This document shows, in pieces, positions 24,675-33,990 of a DNA stretch of 48,564 nt (positions are counted from its first letter, which is position 1; every line of letters begins with the position of its first letter). The DNA comes from Yoonia sp. (GTDB taxonomy: Bacteria > Pseudomonadota > Alphaproteobacteria > Rhodobacterales > Rhodobacteraceae). The notes under the pieces are model-generated. The model saw only the letters and a list, made by a program, of their open reading frames with translations. It was not told where the DNA came from and ran no database searches. The stretch spans positions 1 to 48,564 of the forward strand of contig JAQXBV010000063.1 in assembly GCA_029252195.1 (NCBI GenBank), read 5' to 3'. Made by a program: the position numbers and the translations under genes.

Positions 24675-24774
24675 GGTGAGAGGCTGGACATCGACCCAAG
24701 TGGGGCTCGTTGTGGCTGCTTCCTTCCGGACCTGACCAAGTTGGCGAGGCACTCGCCCGCGCCACCCTCTCACC
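24675..24774 (-). ncRNA. ffs: Signal recognition particle RNA, small bacterial type
   Basis: On the minus strand the region holds the near-invariant SRP apical domain GGTCAGGTCCGGAAGGAAGC (plus-strand complement at 24721-24740). The ends pair: GGTGAGAGG (24675-24683) with CCTCTCACC (24766-24774), giving a long hairpin of about 100 nucleotides. This is the 4.5S-type RNA that works with Ffh in membrane protein targeting. The ends may be off by a few bases. Confidence 0.95.
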
Positions 24775-24809
24775 CCCCATATAGGCGAGCCTTGCGACTG
24801 GTGCAAGCC

Positions 24810-26660
24810 TCAGAGCGCGATGTCAAAAACGCCAAAACCCTGTTCCGAGGCGCCTGTGGCCGAAATACCCGTTCCTGCAGCGGGGGCGGCATGTGGCGCG
24901 GATAAGAATTGTGCTTTGGTGCCGCCAAGCGGAGAAAACCGCCAAACCTCTCGCGGAGCCCAGTTCGTTGTCGCGGTTGTGCGCAGGTTGTCGATCAAAA
25001 TGTCACGGATGCTTCTGGTGGATCGGTAAAGCAGGTCCTTGTCTGCGGCGACAAAGAAGTCTCCGCCACCATTGGCGCGGTAGCTATTGGTCGCGACGAC
25101 AAATTCGGCGTTTGCTGCGACGGGCACACCTTGGAAGCAAAGATTGCGCAGCCGCTTGGTTGGCGCCGAAATATCGAACTCATAGGTGAGCCCGTAGATA
25201 ACATCGAAACAATAGGGCGGATGATCGGTGCCGATCAACGGCTGTCGCGTTTTGCCAACCTCGACGGTCAAAAAGAACGCCGCAACCTTTTCGAGCCAGT
25301 CCGCAATCTGCGCGCCGCTGCGCCGCACCGCATAAATCTGGTTGCTGAACGGATAGATCGCTGAGGCGTCTTTGCGCGTCAGGTCGCCCTCGCGAATATC
25401 GATGTAATGCGCCGGACCTCCCCGCGCACCCGCCCGAAAGGGCGCCACGGCAGATAAGATCGGCAAATTCGCCCAGTTTTGCCCGTGCGCGGCATGACGC
25501 AGCGCTGAGGTCTGCGCATCGGCCAGTAATTCAAGCGAGAGATTGGGCGCGGTTGTTGCGAAGTGGCTATTGATCGGCACGTCGGTTTTCGCAACGGGTT
25601 GCGCAATGTGGCACAATGTTTTGTCGTGAGCCGGTGATACCAGCGCGATCAACTTCTGTTGCAAGTCAGACAGCGGGGTATTACCGGGTTGCTCGAGATG
25701 GCTCGTGCTTTTTGTGATCCTCCAGCGACTCTCGTCCCAGACCAGATCCAGCGAGATAACCCCCAGATGTGAGCCGTAAAATCCGGCCATCACCGCGGGC
25801 TTGCCATTGAGCCTGCCTCCTTTGGGGTCAATCGCGCCGTTCTCTGTGGCCCAGAGGTTCGGAAATTGATCGTGTGTATGTCCGGTTAAGATCACATCTA
25901 TATGGGGCACATCGGCCAGCGGGACCGCTGCGTTTTCCATGCCGCTTTTCCAATGCGTTTCGGCAATCCCTGCATGGCAAAGTGCGACGATAATATCAGC
26001 CCCCTGCGCGCGAATATCAGCCCCCTGCGCGCGCAGGATCGGGGCAAGCTTTGCGGCAGTCTCGACAATATCAGTCGCGCAAATCGTGCCTTCCAGGGTA
26101 GACCGATCCCAAATGGTAATGAGTGGCGTCACGAGCCCGATCACACCGACTTTCAACTCGCGATACTGACCATCGTCACAAATGATCTGTTTGCTCAGAA
26201 GCGTGTAGGGGGGCAGGACCCCCCCCCCATCGGCATGCTGCACGTTGGCGCAAACGACTGGGAAGTCGGCATGTTTGAGCGCGCCAACAAGAAACGGCAG
26301 CCCGTAATTGAATTCGTGATTGCCTAAGCCCACCGCATCATAAGACAGCATGTTCATCGCACCGATCATCGGATGCACCTGCGTCTGATCGTTCAGGCGT
26401 GCGATGTGATCGGCAAGCGGGTTCCCCTGCAAAAAGTCGCCATTGTCAAACAAGAGCGACGTGACGGTCGGGTCGTTGCGGTGCGCCTCGATCAACCCAG
26501 CCAACGGGATCAGGCCGATGTTGGGGGTCGGTTTGTTGGCAAAATAGTCATAGGCCAGAATCTGCATATGCAGATCGGTGGTTTCCAGAATGCATACTTT
26601 TGCCGTCAAGCTGGATGAAGGTTGCTCAGATTTTGGGGATTTCACGAGTAGTCCTGCCAT
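24810..26660 (-). CDS. cpdB: 2',3'-cyclic-nucleotide 2'-phosphodiesterase / 3'-nucleotidase (CpdB-type)
   Basis: The 616-residue protein belongs to the 5'-nucleotidase superfamily. The N-terminal metallophosphatase has ETTDLHMQI, FDNGDFLQGNP, GLGNHEFNYG and ILTGHTHDQFP. The C-terminal nucleotide-binding domain has AIYPFSNQIYAVRRSG and TNSYRANGGGDFF. It would salvage cyclic nucleotides and 3'-nucleotides. There is no obvious signal peptide at the chosen start, unlike the periplasmic E. coli enzyme. Two oddities lie inside: a perfect 21-base duplication giving RAQGADI twice (25992-26033) and a ten-base C run (26219-26228) encoding three Gly. The frame is intact in this copy. Confidence 0.9.
   Translation of the reverse strand: MAGLLVKSPKSEQPSSSLTAKVCILETTDLHMQILAYDYFANKPTPNIGLIPLAGLIEAHRNDPTVTSLLFDNGDFLQGNPLADHIARLNDQTQVHPMIGAMNMLSYDAVGLGNHEFNYGLPFLVGALKHADFPVVCANVQHADGGGVLPPYTLLSKQIICDDGQYRELKVGVIGLVTPLITIWDRSTLEGTICATDIVETAAKLAPILRAQGADIRAQGADIIVALCHAGIAETHWKSGMENAAVPLADVPHIDVILTGHTHDQFPNLWATENGAIDPKGGRLNGKPAVMAGFYGSHLGVISLDLVWDESRWRITKSTSHLEQPGNTPLSDLQQKLIALVSPAHDKTLCHIAQPVAKTDVPINSHFATTAPNLSLELLADAQTSALRHAAHGQNWANLPILSAVAPFRAGARGGPAHYIDIREGDLTRKDASAIYPFSNQIYAVRRSGAQIADWLEKVAAFFLTVEVGKTRQPLIGTDHPPYCFDVIYGLTYEFDISAPTKRLRNLCFQGVPVAANAEFVVATNSYRANGGGDFFVAADKDLLYRSTRSIRDILIDNLRTTATTNWAPREVWRFSPLGGTKAQFLSAPHAAPAAGTGISATGASEQGFGVFDIAL
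25992..26033. repeat. 21-bp perfect tandem duplication inside cpdB
   Basis: Units 25992-26012 and 26013-26033 are identical 21-mers, so the protein contains RAQGADI twice in a row just before IIVALCHAGIA. Perfect identity indicates a recent duplication. It adds seven residues and keeps the frame. Confidence 0.9.
26219..26228. repeat. Ten-base homopolymer within cpdB
   Basis: Ten consecutive C on the plus strand (ten G in the coding strand) encode the Gly-Gly-Gly of HADGGGVLPP. Such a tract is prone to slippage; gain or loss of one base would shift the cpdB frame. Confidence 0.9.
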
Positions 26661-26699
26661 GATTTACAACCTAAAGATGAATTCCGTCAAACACCAAGA

Positions 26700-26714
26700 T
26701 TTACCTTAGGTAAA
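26700..26714. promoter_or_regulatory. Operator-like palindrome between cpdB and nudC
   Basis: TTTACCT (26700-26706) and AGGTAAA (26708-26714) form a perfect seven-base inverted repeat around one T, in the 91-base divergent promoter region. It is flanked by TCAAAC (26687-26692) and GTTTGA (26715-26720), also mutually inverted. This nested symmetry suits a dimeric repressor or activator. The regulator is not encoded nearby. Confidence 0.5.
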
Positions 26715-26751
26715 GTTTGAATTTTTTTAAGCGCTATGTCAGGTCGTGAGA

Positions 26752-27705
26752 ATGCAAAACCGTGATAAATTGGCCTTTAGTGGCTCATCCCTTGATCGCG
26801 CTGCGGAATTGCGCGGCGAAGCTGCAACACTTGTGCAGTCCGATGCGGCGCGCGCCTGCGTATTTTGGCGCGGCAAAGTGCTTTTGGACGCGGATCACCA
26901 GCTTTTGCGACTGCCACTGTCGAATCCGATTTTTGACGCCACGCCGCCTGAGGCCATCCTTTTGGGGCGCGAAAACAATCAGTTGATTTTTGCGGCGGAC
27001 ATCTCGGGGTGGGTCCCTGAGGGCTTTGATCCTAATGCGCAGATCGGTTTTTTCGATCAGTCCCAGCATATGCACCCTGCCTGCCCCGACGCGCAGTTTG
27101 CTGATCTGCGTGCGGTCATGATGGCGCTGTCGGCGCGAGATGCCGAATTGGCGGCCACGGGCAAGGCGGTGCTCGAATGGCACCGTTCGCACCGCTTTTG
27201 CGCCAAATGTGGGGCAAAAAGCGAGATTGCGATGGGCGGCTGGCAGCGCAATTGCCCTGCCTGCGGCACGCATCATTTTCCGCGCACTGACCCCGTGGTC
27301 ATTATGCTCGTCACCCATGGCAACGACGTTTTGATCGGGCGCTCGCCGGGTTGGCCCGAGGGAATGTATTCCCTTTTGGCGGGGTTTATCGAGCCGGGTG
27401 AAACAGTTGGCGCCGCCGTGCGCCGCGAGGTTTTTGAGGAATCAGGCATCCGTGTCGGGGATGTCCGCCTACTCGCCAGCCAGCCATGGCCTTTCCCTGC
27501 GTCCTTGATGTTGGGATGCGCGGGCGAGGCGGAGACCCGAGAGATCACGATCGACCCACTTGAGATCGAAGATGCGCTCTGGGTCTCGCGCGAAGACATG
27601 GCAAATGTTTTTGCAGGGCGACACCCGACAATTAATCCTGCCCGCAAGGGCGCCATTGCGCACTTTTTGTTGGAAAATTGGCTCGCGGACCGATTGGTGT
27701 GGTAG
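26752..27705 (+). CDS. nudC: NAD(+) diphosphatase / NAD-capped RNA decapping enzyme
   Basis: The 317-residue Nudix enzyme cleaves NADH or removes NAD caps from RNA. It has an N-terminal NUDIX-like domain, a four-Cys zinc ribbon (CAKCG and CPACG, about residues 148-167), the complete Nudix box GFIEPGETVGAAVRREVFEESGI and the NudC-specific SQPWPFPASLM. ATG at 26752 is chosen; GTG at 26746 is also possible. It is divergent from cpdB, another nucleotide-processing gene, with a shared palindromic control region. Confidence 0.94.
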   Translation: MQNRDKLAFSGSSLDRAAELRGEAATLVQSDAARACVFWRGKVLLDADHQLLRLPLSNPIFDATPPEAILLGRENNQLIFAADISGWVPEGFDPNAQIGFFDQSQHMHPACPDAQFADLRAVMMALSARDAELAATGKAVLEWHRSHRFCAKCGAKSEIAMGGWQRNCPACGTHHFPRTDPVVIMLVTHGNDVLIGRSPGWPEGMYSLLAGFIEPGETVGAAVRREVFEESGIRVGDVRLLASQPWPFPASLMLGCAGEAETREITIDPLEIEDALWVSREDMANVFAGRHPTINPARKGAIAHFLLENWLADRLVW

Positions 27706-27751
27706 AGACGTCAAAAACCGTCGCGCAGATTGCGAAGCTTGAGGCAGGACC

Positions 27752-28219
27752 ATGAAATTTAGTACCAAAGAAGATATCGAAGCGCCGATCGACTATGTTT
27801 TCGCGCGGGTTACTGATTTTAACGGTTTTGAGCGTCAAGCGCTCCGTCGTGGTGCCGATATCAAGCGGATTGATGAGGGCGTCCAGCCGACAGTTGGGGC
27901 CGCTTGGCAGGTCGCATTCAAATTTCGCGGTAAGGATCGCAAGATGAAGGCGACAATTGCCCAGATGGATGTGCCGACGGTTCTACAGATCGATACCGCC
28001 GCGAATGGCATTACGGGCGAATCACTGATTGAACTGGTGGCGCTGTCGCGCAATCGCACGCGGCTTTCGGTCACGCTGGATTTGTCACCGCAGAGCCTCA
28101 CGGCGCGGCTTTTGCTGCAATCGTTGAAACTGGCCAAGAACAATTTGACCCGCAAATTCAAAATGCGGATCACCGATTTTGCCGAAGACGTCGAAACCAG
28201 CTACGGCAAGTCCGCTTAA
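27752..28219 (+). CDS. SRPBCC-fold family protein
   Basis: A 155-residue protein with the START/polyketide-cyclase-like fold pattern: MKFSTKEDIEAPIDYVFARVTDFNGFERQ at the start (quoted in part here as DIEAPIDYVFARVTDF), a middle beta sheet and a long C-terminal helix. Such proteins bind hydrophobic ligands or act as small stress or toxin-like proteins. It follows nudC by 46 bases and may be co-transcribed. Its TAA shares the TTAA tetranucleotide with the stop of convergent pheA. No specific role can be read. Confidence 0.8.
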   Translation: MKFSTKEDIEAPIDYVFARVTDFNGFERQALRRGADIKRIDEGVQPTVGAAWQVAFKFRGKDRKMKATIAQMDVPTVLQIDTAANGITGESLIELVALSRNRTRLSVTLDLSPQSLTARLLLQSLKLAKNNLTRKFKMRITDFAEDVETSYGKSA

Positions 28220-29055
28220 CGCTCAAGCCGCCGTGCGTCTGCCGGATAGATGCCCATCAGGTGCAAGTGGTCGGTGAAATAGCCAAGCTCTTCGAGCGCC
28301 AGCTGCACGTTGCGGTCATCGGGATGGCCTTCGATCTCGGCGTAGAATTGCGTCGCGGTAAAGTGGCCGCCGACCATATAGCTTTCGAGCTTGGTCATGT
28401 TCACGCCATTGGTCGCAAATCCGCCCATCGCCTTATAAAGCGCGGCAGGAATGTTGCGGACGCGGAAAACAAAGCTGGTCATCATGCCATGCGCGCCGCG
28501 CCTGTTATAGTTGGGCTCGCGTGCCATCACCAGAAAGCGCGTGGTGTTCCGGTCGCTGTCCTCGATGTGGCGCGCAAGCACGTCCAAACCGTAGATTTCG
28601 GCGGCCAACTCGGACGCCAATGCGCCGACGGTCATGTCGTCACCTTCCGCCACTTCGCGGGCTGCGCGCGCATTGTCAGAGGTCGCATGTGGCGTGATCA
28701 GGTTTTCGCGCAGAAACCTCGAACATTGCGGCAAGATCACGGGATGGCCGAAAGCATGGGCAATGTGACCAAGCTGCGCGCCCTTTTTGGCCAGCAAGTT
28801 GACGTGAACCCGCACAAAGGCCTCGTCAACGATATGTAAACCGCTCTCGGGCAAAAGGGAGTGAACATCGGCAACACGCCCGTAAGTGGAGTTTTCAACG
28901 GCGATCATCCCCAAATCCGCGTCGCCCCGGCGCACAGATTCGATAGCATCGTCAAAGGTTTTACAAGGCAGCGGCTCAAAATCGGGCCTTGCTTCGCTGC
29001 AAGCCTGATGCCCATAGGCACCTAATTCGCCTTGAAATGCAATTTTTTGAGGCAT
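28216..29055 (-). CDS. pheA: Prephenate dehydratase
   Basis: It converts prephenate to phenylpyruvate in phenylalanine synthesis. The 279-residue protein has a periplasmic-binding-like catalytic part with IAFQGELGAYGHQA, IAVENSTYGRV and the catalytic DRNTTRFLVM (Thr-Thr-Arg). A C-terminal ACT domain (SFVFRVRNIPAALYKAMG, NMTKLESYMVGG) gives feedback sensing of phenylalanine. No chorismate mutase domain is present. The start at 29055 is the family start, although the frame stays open further upstream. It is divergent from the cytochrome gene. Confidence 0.95.
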   Translation of the reverse strand: MPQKIAFQGELGAYGHQACSEARPDFEPLPCKTFDDAIESVRRGDADLGMIAVENSTYGRVADVHSLLPESGLHIVDEAFVRVHVNLLAKKGAQLGHIAHAFGHPVILPQCSRFLRENLITPHATSDNARAAREVAEGDDMTVGALASELAAEIYGLDVLARHIEDSDRNTTRFLVMAREPNYNRRGAHGMMTSFVFRVRNIPAALYKAMGGFATNGVNMTKLESYMVGGHFTATQFYAEIEGHPDDRNVQLALEELGYFTDHLHLMGIYPADARRLER

Positions 29056-29174
29056 TGTGCGGCCACTTCCTTTATTTGGGACAAAATGGGCAATTGGTCG
29101 CGGGAGTATACCTTGCAACTGATGGTGTGAAGCGGATAGATAACTGCAAAACTGCGAACGGAATGGAACGCGAC

Positions 29175-29699
29175 ATGTTCGACACAATGACGATGACAAA
29201 ACTTATTGGCGGCTTTTGTGGCGCCTTCTTGATTTTCTTGCTGGGTGGCTGGGCTGCCGAGACGATTTATCATGGTGCCCCTGGTGGTCACGGCGAGGAG
29301 CACGCACAGGGCTACATGATCGAAGTAGCTGAGGTTGGCGCTGAGCCTGCGGAAGCTGAGCCTGAAGTTGATTTCGCCACTTTGATGGCATCTGCTGACG
29401 CTGCCGAAGGCGAGAAGGTTTTCAAAAACTGCCGCTCTTGCCACGCAATTGAAGCGGGCAAAAACGGCACAGGCCCATACCTTCACGGTGTTGTTGGCCG
29501 CCAAGTCGATACGGCAACAGGCTATACCTATTCTGGCGCTCTGGAAGCTGTTGTCGAGGTTTGGGACGCTGATCACCTGAATGGGTTCTTGGCTGATCCA
29601 AAGGGTTATGCACCTGGCACAAAGATGAGCTTCAAAGGTATTTCCAAAGCGGAAGACCGTGCGAACCTCATCGCCTATTTGGATAGCCTCGACGGTTAA
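29175..29699 (+). CDS. cycY: Membrane-anchored cytochrome c (c_y type)
   Basis: The 174-residue protein has an uncleaved N-terminal helix (LIGGFCGAFLIFLLGGWAA), an acidic Ala/Glu/Pro linker (about 35-70) and a class I cytochrome c domain with heme motif CRSCH and axial Met in PGTKMSF. In Rhodobacter, cytochrome c_y carries electrons from the bc1 complex to oxidases while tethered to the membrane; this protein starts MFDTMTMTKL as those do. An ATG four codons earlier (29163) is in frame. A clear terminator follows. Specific assignment to c_y rests on N-terminal similarity from memory. Confidence 0.88.
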   Translation: MFDTMTMTKLIGGFCGAFLIFLLGGWAAETIYHGAPGGHGEEHAQGYMIEVAEVGAEPAEAEPEVDFATLMASADAAEGEKVFKNCRSCHAIEAGKNGTGPYLHGVVGRQVDTATGYTYSGALEAVVEVWDADHLNGFLADPKGYAPGTKMSFKGISKAEDRANLIAYLDSLDG

Positions 29700-29721
29700 T
29701 CCGCTAATCTCTTTAGAATTT

Positions 29722-29753
29722 GGCCGTCTCATTGGGTTGAGGCGGCCTTTTTT
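29722..29753 (+). terminator. Rho-independent terminator after cytochrome c gene
   Basis: GGCCGTCTCA (29722-29731) pairs with TGAGGCGGCC (29738-29747) with one G-U pair and a six-base loop, followed by six T. It lies 22 bases after the cytochrome stop. Confidence 0.9.
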
Positions 29754-29871
29754 ATGGCCCAATCTCTTTGTGATCACGGTTTGATCACGCATTCTCAACT
29801 TGAAACTTGCCCCAATCAGCCCCAAGCTTTGCCAAACATGCTGCGACGCAGTGAACGCAATTCAGGGAGCC

Positions 29872-31788
29872 ATGATGCGACATCAAGCCAGAGCAAAAGC
29901 CGCCACATCTTTGCAATCGACCGCAACCTTTATGCTGACGGGCAGTGCCGTCTTGCTAGGTGTTGCGATGTGGGCGGGGCAGGCTTTGGCACAAGACGAG
30001 GATCCTGTCACCATCTCGCATGGCTATTCGAACTTCGGCGATGTGATGTATCCCGCCGATTTTCCACATTTGAACTATGTCAATCCAGATGCCCCAAAGG
30101 GCGGTGAGATTTCGCAATGGGCGCAGGGCACATTCGACAGTTTCAACAATTCGACCCGCAAAGGTACGGCTGCCGCATTGGCCACCATCGGCTATGAAAG
30201 CATTTTGGTAGGCACCGCCGACGATCCTTACGGAACATATTGCTACCTGTGCACAACGCTTGAATATCCAAAGAGCCGCGACTGGGTGATTTTCAACCTA
30301 CGCGATGATGTGAAATTCAGCGATGGGACGCTGATGACCGCCGACGATCTTGCCTTCACGTTCAACCTTTATCTGGAGCAGGGTATCACTGAATACCGCG
30401 AGGTCTATTCTCAATTCGTCAAAGATGTCGAAGTTTTGGGCCCTCACAAGATCAAATTCAGCTTCACCGAAGACGCGCCGCGTCGCGATGTTGTCACATG
30501 GGTTGGCGGCACCTCGGCCTTTTCGAAAGCGTGGTTCGAAGCGAATGGCGCAAGGCTCGACGATTCCACTGATGCGCCCTTCATGGGGACTGGCCCATAC
30601 CTTCTTGATAGCGTCGATATTGGCCGCCAGATCATCTATCAGAAGGACCCGAATTGGTGGGGCGCCGATCACCCGCTCAATGTCGGCCGCGATAACTTTG
30701 ACACGATCCGCGTCGAGTATTTCGCCGATAGCTCTGCCGCTTTTGAAGCGTTCAAGTCGGGAGCCTACACGTTCCGCGTCGAGAACAGTTCGAAGGAATG
30801 GGCGACAGGCTACGACTTCCCCGCGCTGGAAAAAGGCTGGGTGAAAAAGGAGGAACTGCCTGACGGCTCGATTGGCTCTGCGCAGGCTTTTGTGTTCAAC
30901 CTCGATCGGCCACAGTGGCAAGACCGACGCGTTCGCGAAGCGCTCGGTTTGATGTTCAACTTTGAATGGTCTAACGCCTCGCTGTTTTACGACCTTTATG
31001 CTCGGGTCAATTCGTTCTGGCAAAACTCTGATCTTGAGGCCAAAGGCACACCCTCTGAGGGAGAAATTGCGATTCTGACGCCATTGGTTGATCAGGGCTT
31101 GTTGCCAGAGACGATCCTGACCGACGAGGCAGTCATGGCACCGCGATCCGAATCGGTGGATCGTCCGCTGGACCGCGCAAATCTCCGTCGCGCCTCCGCG
31201 CTTTTGGACGAGGCCGGCTGGATCGCAGGCGATGACGGGATGCGTCGCAAAGACGGGCAAACGCTCGACGCCGCTTTTCTGCAATATTCCCCGCAGTTTG
31301 ACCGTATCGTGAACCCGATGATCGAAAATCTCGCGCGCTTGGGTGTGAATGCGAAATTGGATCGTGTGGATACATCGCAGTATGTCGAGCGGCTGCGTTC
31401 GGGCGATTTCGACCTTGTGAATGCGACTTTGACCCAAGACTTCGAGCCGGGTCAGCAGTTGCGTCAATGGTTTGGATCAGAGGCCGCAGACGATAGTTCG
31501 CGCAATTCAATGCGCCTGCGCTCTGAGGCCGTGGATCGGACGATTGATGCCGTTGTTGCGGCGGAAAAACTGGAAGATATCCAAACCGCCTCCCGCGCGC
31601 TTGACCGTGTGTTGCGGGCCGAATTGTTCTGGATTCCGCAGTGGTTCAAGGACACGCATACCGTCGCCTATTTCGACCAATACCGCTATCCTGAAAACTT
31701 GCCGCCGTTTGATCTGGGGGTTTTGGATTTCTGGTGGTATGACGCCGAAGCTGCGGCTGCGCTAAAAGACGCGGGCGCATTCCAATAG
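29872..31788 (+). CDS. yejA: Extracellular solute-binding protein family 5, YejA-like
   Basis: Periplasmic binding protein of a Yej-type oligopeptide ABC importer. The 638-residue protein starts with a signal peptide (hydrophobic stretch FMLTGSAVLLGVAMWAGQALA, cut before QDED). Typical YejA segments follow: GYSNFGDVMYP, FPHLNYVNPDAPKGGE, DGTLMTADDLAF and RQIIYQKDPNWWG. GGGAGC precedes the paired ATGs at 29872 and 29875. It heads the yejABEF operon, 20 bases before yejB. Yej systems take up peptides, including microcin C in enterobacteria; the natural substrate here is unknown. Confidence 0.92.
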   Translation: MMRHQARAKAATSLQSTATFMLTGSAVLLGVAMWAGQALAQDEDPVTISHGYSNFGDVMYPADFPHLNYVNPDAPKGGEISQWAQGTFDSFNNSTRKGTAAALATIGYESILVGTADDPYGTYCYLCTTLEYPKSRDWVIFNLRDDVKFSDGTLMTADDLAFTFNLYLEQGITEYREVYSQFVKDVEVLGPHKIKFSFTEDAPRRDVVTWVGGTSAFSKAWFEANGARLDDSTDAPFMGTGPYLLDSVDIGRQIIYQKDPNWWGADHPLNVGRDNFDTIRVEYFADSSAAFEAFKSGAYTFRVENSSKEWATGYDFPALEKGWVKKEELPDGSIGSAQAFVFNLDRPQWQDRRVREALGLMFNFEWSNASLFYDLYARVNSFWQNSDLEAKGTPSEGEIAILTPLVDQGLLPETILTDEAVMAPRSESVDRPLDRANLRRASALLDEAGWIAGDDGMRRKDGQTLDAAFLQYSPQFDRIVNPMIENLARLGVNAKLDRVDTSQYVERLRSGDFDLVNATLTQDFEPGQQLRQWFGSEAADDSSRNSMRLRSEAVDRTIDAVVAAEKLEDIQTASRALDRVLRAELFWIPQWFKDTHTVAYFDQYRYPENLPPFDLGVLDFWWYDAEAAAALKDAGAFQ

Positions 31789-31807
31789 GCGAAAAGTAGG
31801 ATAACTC

Positions 31808-32881
31808 ATGGCCGCATATATTCTACGCAGGCTGTTGCTTGTGATCCCGACCTTGCTCGGGATCATGATCATCAACTTTGCGTTGACACAGTTCGTTCCC
31901 GGTGGACCGATCGAACAGATCATCGCCCAGATGGAAGGTGGCGGTGACGTGTTCGAAGGCATCGCTGGCGGTGGCAGTGAGGTCATTGAGGGCGCAGGTG
32001 ACGAATATATTGGCGCGCGCGGCCTGCCCAAAGAGTTTATCGCAGAGTTGGAGCGCGAGTTTGGCTTCGACAAACCACCGCTGGAACGGTTCCTGACGAT
32101 GATGTGGAATTATATCCGCTTTGATTTCGGCGAGAGCTATTTCCGGTCCATCAGTGTTGTTGAGCTGATTTTAGAGAAAATGCCTGTGTCGATTACGCTG
32201 GGCCTGTGGTCCACACTGATTGCCTATATCGTGTCGATCCCCTTGGGGATCAAAAAGGCGATCCGCGACGGGTCGCGCTTTGACACATGGACGTCGGGGG
32301 CGATAATCGTGGGCTATGCGATTCCAGGGTTCTTGTTTGCGATCTTGTTGATCGTGCTCTTTGCAGGCGGCTCTTTCTGGCGGTTCTTTCCGCTGCGCGG
32401 CTTAACTTCCGACAATTGGGAAGAGCTGACCATGCTGGGCAAAGTCGCCGATTACTTTTGGCACATCACATTGCCTGTTTTGGCCTCGACGATTTCGGCT
32501 TTTGCGACGCTGACTCTCCTGACCAAGAACAGCTTTCTTGACGAGATTAAAAAGCAATATGTGATGACGGCAAAGGCCAAGGGACTGACTGAAAACCGCG
32601 TGCTTTACGGGCATGTGTTTCGCAATGCGATGCTGATTGTGATCTCGGGGTTTCCCGCTTTGTTTATCGGGGTCTTCTTTGGCGGGTCATTGATTATCGA
32701 GACGTTGTTTAGTCTCGACGGGTTGGGCCGCCTTGGTTTCGAGGCCGCAGTGGCCCGCGACTATCCTGTTGTTTTCGGAACACTTTTCGCCTTCTCTTTG
32801 ATGGGGCTGGTGATCGGGATCATCACGGATTTGACCTATGTGTTCATTGATCCCCGTATTGATTTTGAGGCGCGCGGCTGA
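31808..32881 (+). CDS. yejB: ABC transporter permease, YejB-like
   Basis: Inner-membrane subunit of 357 residues. It has an N-terminal helix ([30 protein letters not shown]), a Gly/Glu-rich loop that includes [16 protein letters not shown], then five further helices with the coupling segment for the ATPase ([20 protein letters not shown]). This is the standard DppB/OppB plan with the longer first loop typical of YejB. Its stop shares one base with the yejE start, so expression is coupled. Confidence 0.94.
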   Translation: MAAYILRRLLLVIPTLLGIMIINFALTQFVPGGPIEQIIAQMEGGGDVFEGIAGGGSEVIEGAGDEYIGARGLPKEFIAELEREFGFDKPPLERFLTMMWNYIRFDFGESYFRSISVVELILEKMPVSITLGLWSTLIAYIVSIPLGIKKAIRDGSRFDTWTSGAIIVGYAIPGFLFAILLIVLFAGGSFWRFFPLRGLTSDNWEELTMLGKVADYFWHITLPVLASTISAFATLTLLTKNSFLDEIKKQYVMTAKAKGLTENRVLYGHVFRNAMLIVISGFPALFIGVFFGGSLIIETLFSLDGLGRLGFEAAVARDYPVVFGTLFAFSLMGLVIGIITDLTYVFIDPRIDFEARG

Positions 32882-33990
32882 TGAAACTCTCCCCACTCAA
32901 CCAGCGCCGCTGGCGCAATTTCAAACGCAACCGTCGGGCCGTTTGGTCGTTGGTCATATTCGGAATCCTGTTTGGCCTCTCGCTTTTTGCGGAGCTGCTC
33001 GCCAATGACAAACCGATCCTTGTGTCCTATCGCGGCGAGCTGCGTAGCCCTGTGATGTCTTTCTATTCAGAGAAAGACTTTGGCGGGGATTTCCCGACTG
33101 AGGCCGGCTATTCCGACCCTGAGGTGCAGTGTCTGATCGTCACCGGCGGTCTTGAAAAATGCTTTGACGAACCGACAAGCCTGATCGAGGCGGTGGCCAA
33201 TGATATGCCGCTTGCGGATGAGGGATTTGCAAAGGGCTGGATGATCTGGCCGCCGATCCCATATGCCTATGATACCATTGTTGACGTGCCCGGCGTGGCC
33301 CCTGCGCCACCGTCTGAGACAAACTGGCTTGGCACCGATGATACCAAACGCGATGTTGTCGCGCGGATCATTTACGGGTTCCGTCTGTCGATTGTATTTG
33401 CGGGGATTGTGGTCGCGGGATCGTCGCTGATTGGGATCATCGCAGGCGCGGTTCAGGGCTATTTTGGCGGCTGGACCGACCTTGTTTTCCAGCGTTTCAT
33501 CGAAATCTGGACAGGAATGCCGTCGCTCTATGTGATCATCATCGTGTTCGCGATTTTGGGCCGAAGTTTCTGGCTATTGGTGTTCCTGACGATCCTGTTT
33601 GGCTGGCCGTCGCTGGTGGGCGTGGTGCGCGCCGAATTCTTGCGCGCGCGCAACCTTGAATATGTCCGCGCGGCGAAGGCCTTGGGCGTATCCGACCGCG
33701 TGATCATGTTCCGCCACATGTTGCCAAACGCGATGGTGGCGACGGTGACGATGCTGCCGTTCCTGATCACAGGGGCGATTGGCGGCTTGGCCTCGCTCGA
33801 CTTCTTGGGCTTCGGATTGCCAAGCTCGGCGCCAAGCTTGGGCGAATTGACCTTGCAGGCGAAACAAAACCTGCAAGCGCCATGGCTTGGCTTTACCGCC
33901 TTCTTTACCTTCGCGATCATGCTGTCGCTTTTGGTGTTCATCTTTGAGGGCGTCCGCGATGCCTTTGACCCCAGAAAGACGTTTTCATGA
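32881..33990 (+). CDS. yejE: ABC transporter permease, YejE-like
   Basis: The second permease, 369 residues. It has the conserved YejE opening (SPLNQRRWRNFKRNRRAVWSL), a first helix, a long periplasmic loop (about 40-150) with a cysteine pair, and the TM bundle. The coupling motif is RAAKALGVSDRVIMFRHMLPNA. It partners YejB to form the channel. Its end overlaps yejF by four bases. Confidence 0.94.
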   Translation: MKLSPLNQRRWRNFKRNRRAVWSLVIFGILFGLSLFAELLANDKPILVSYRGELRSPVMSFYSEKDFGGDFPTEAGYSDPEVQCLIVTGGLEKCFDEPTSLIEAVANDMPLADEGFAKGWMIWPPIPYAYDTIVDVPGVAPAPPSETNWLGTDDTKRDVVARIIYGFRLSIVFAGIVVAGSSLIGIIAGAVQGYFGGWTDLVFQRFIEIWTGMPSLYVIIIVFAILGRSFWLLVFLTILFGWPSLVGVVRAEFLRARNLEYVRAAKALGVSDRVIMFRHMLPNAMVATVTMLPFLITGAIGGLASLDFLGFGLPSSAPSLGELTLQAKQNLQAPWLGFTAFFTFAIMLSLLVFIFEGVRDAFDPRKTFS

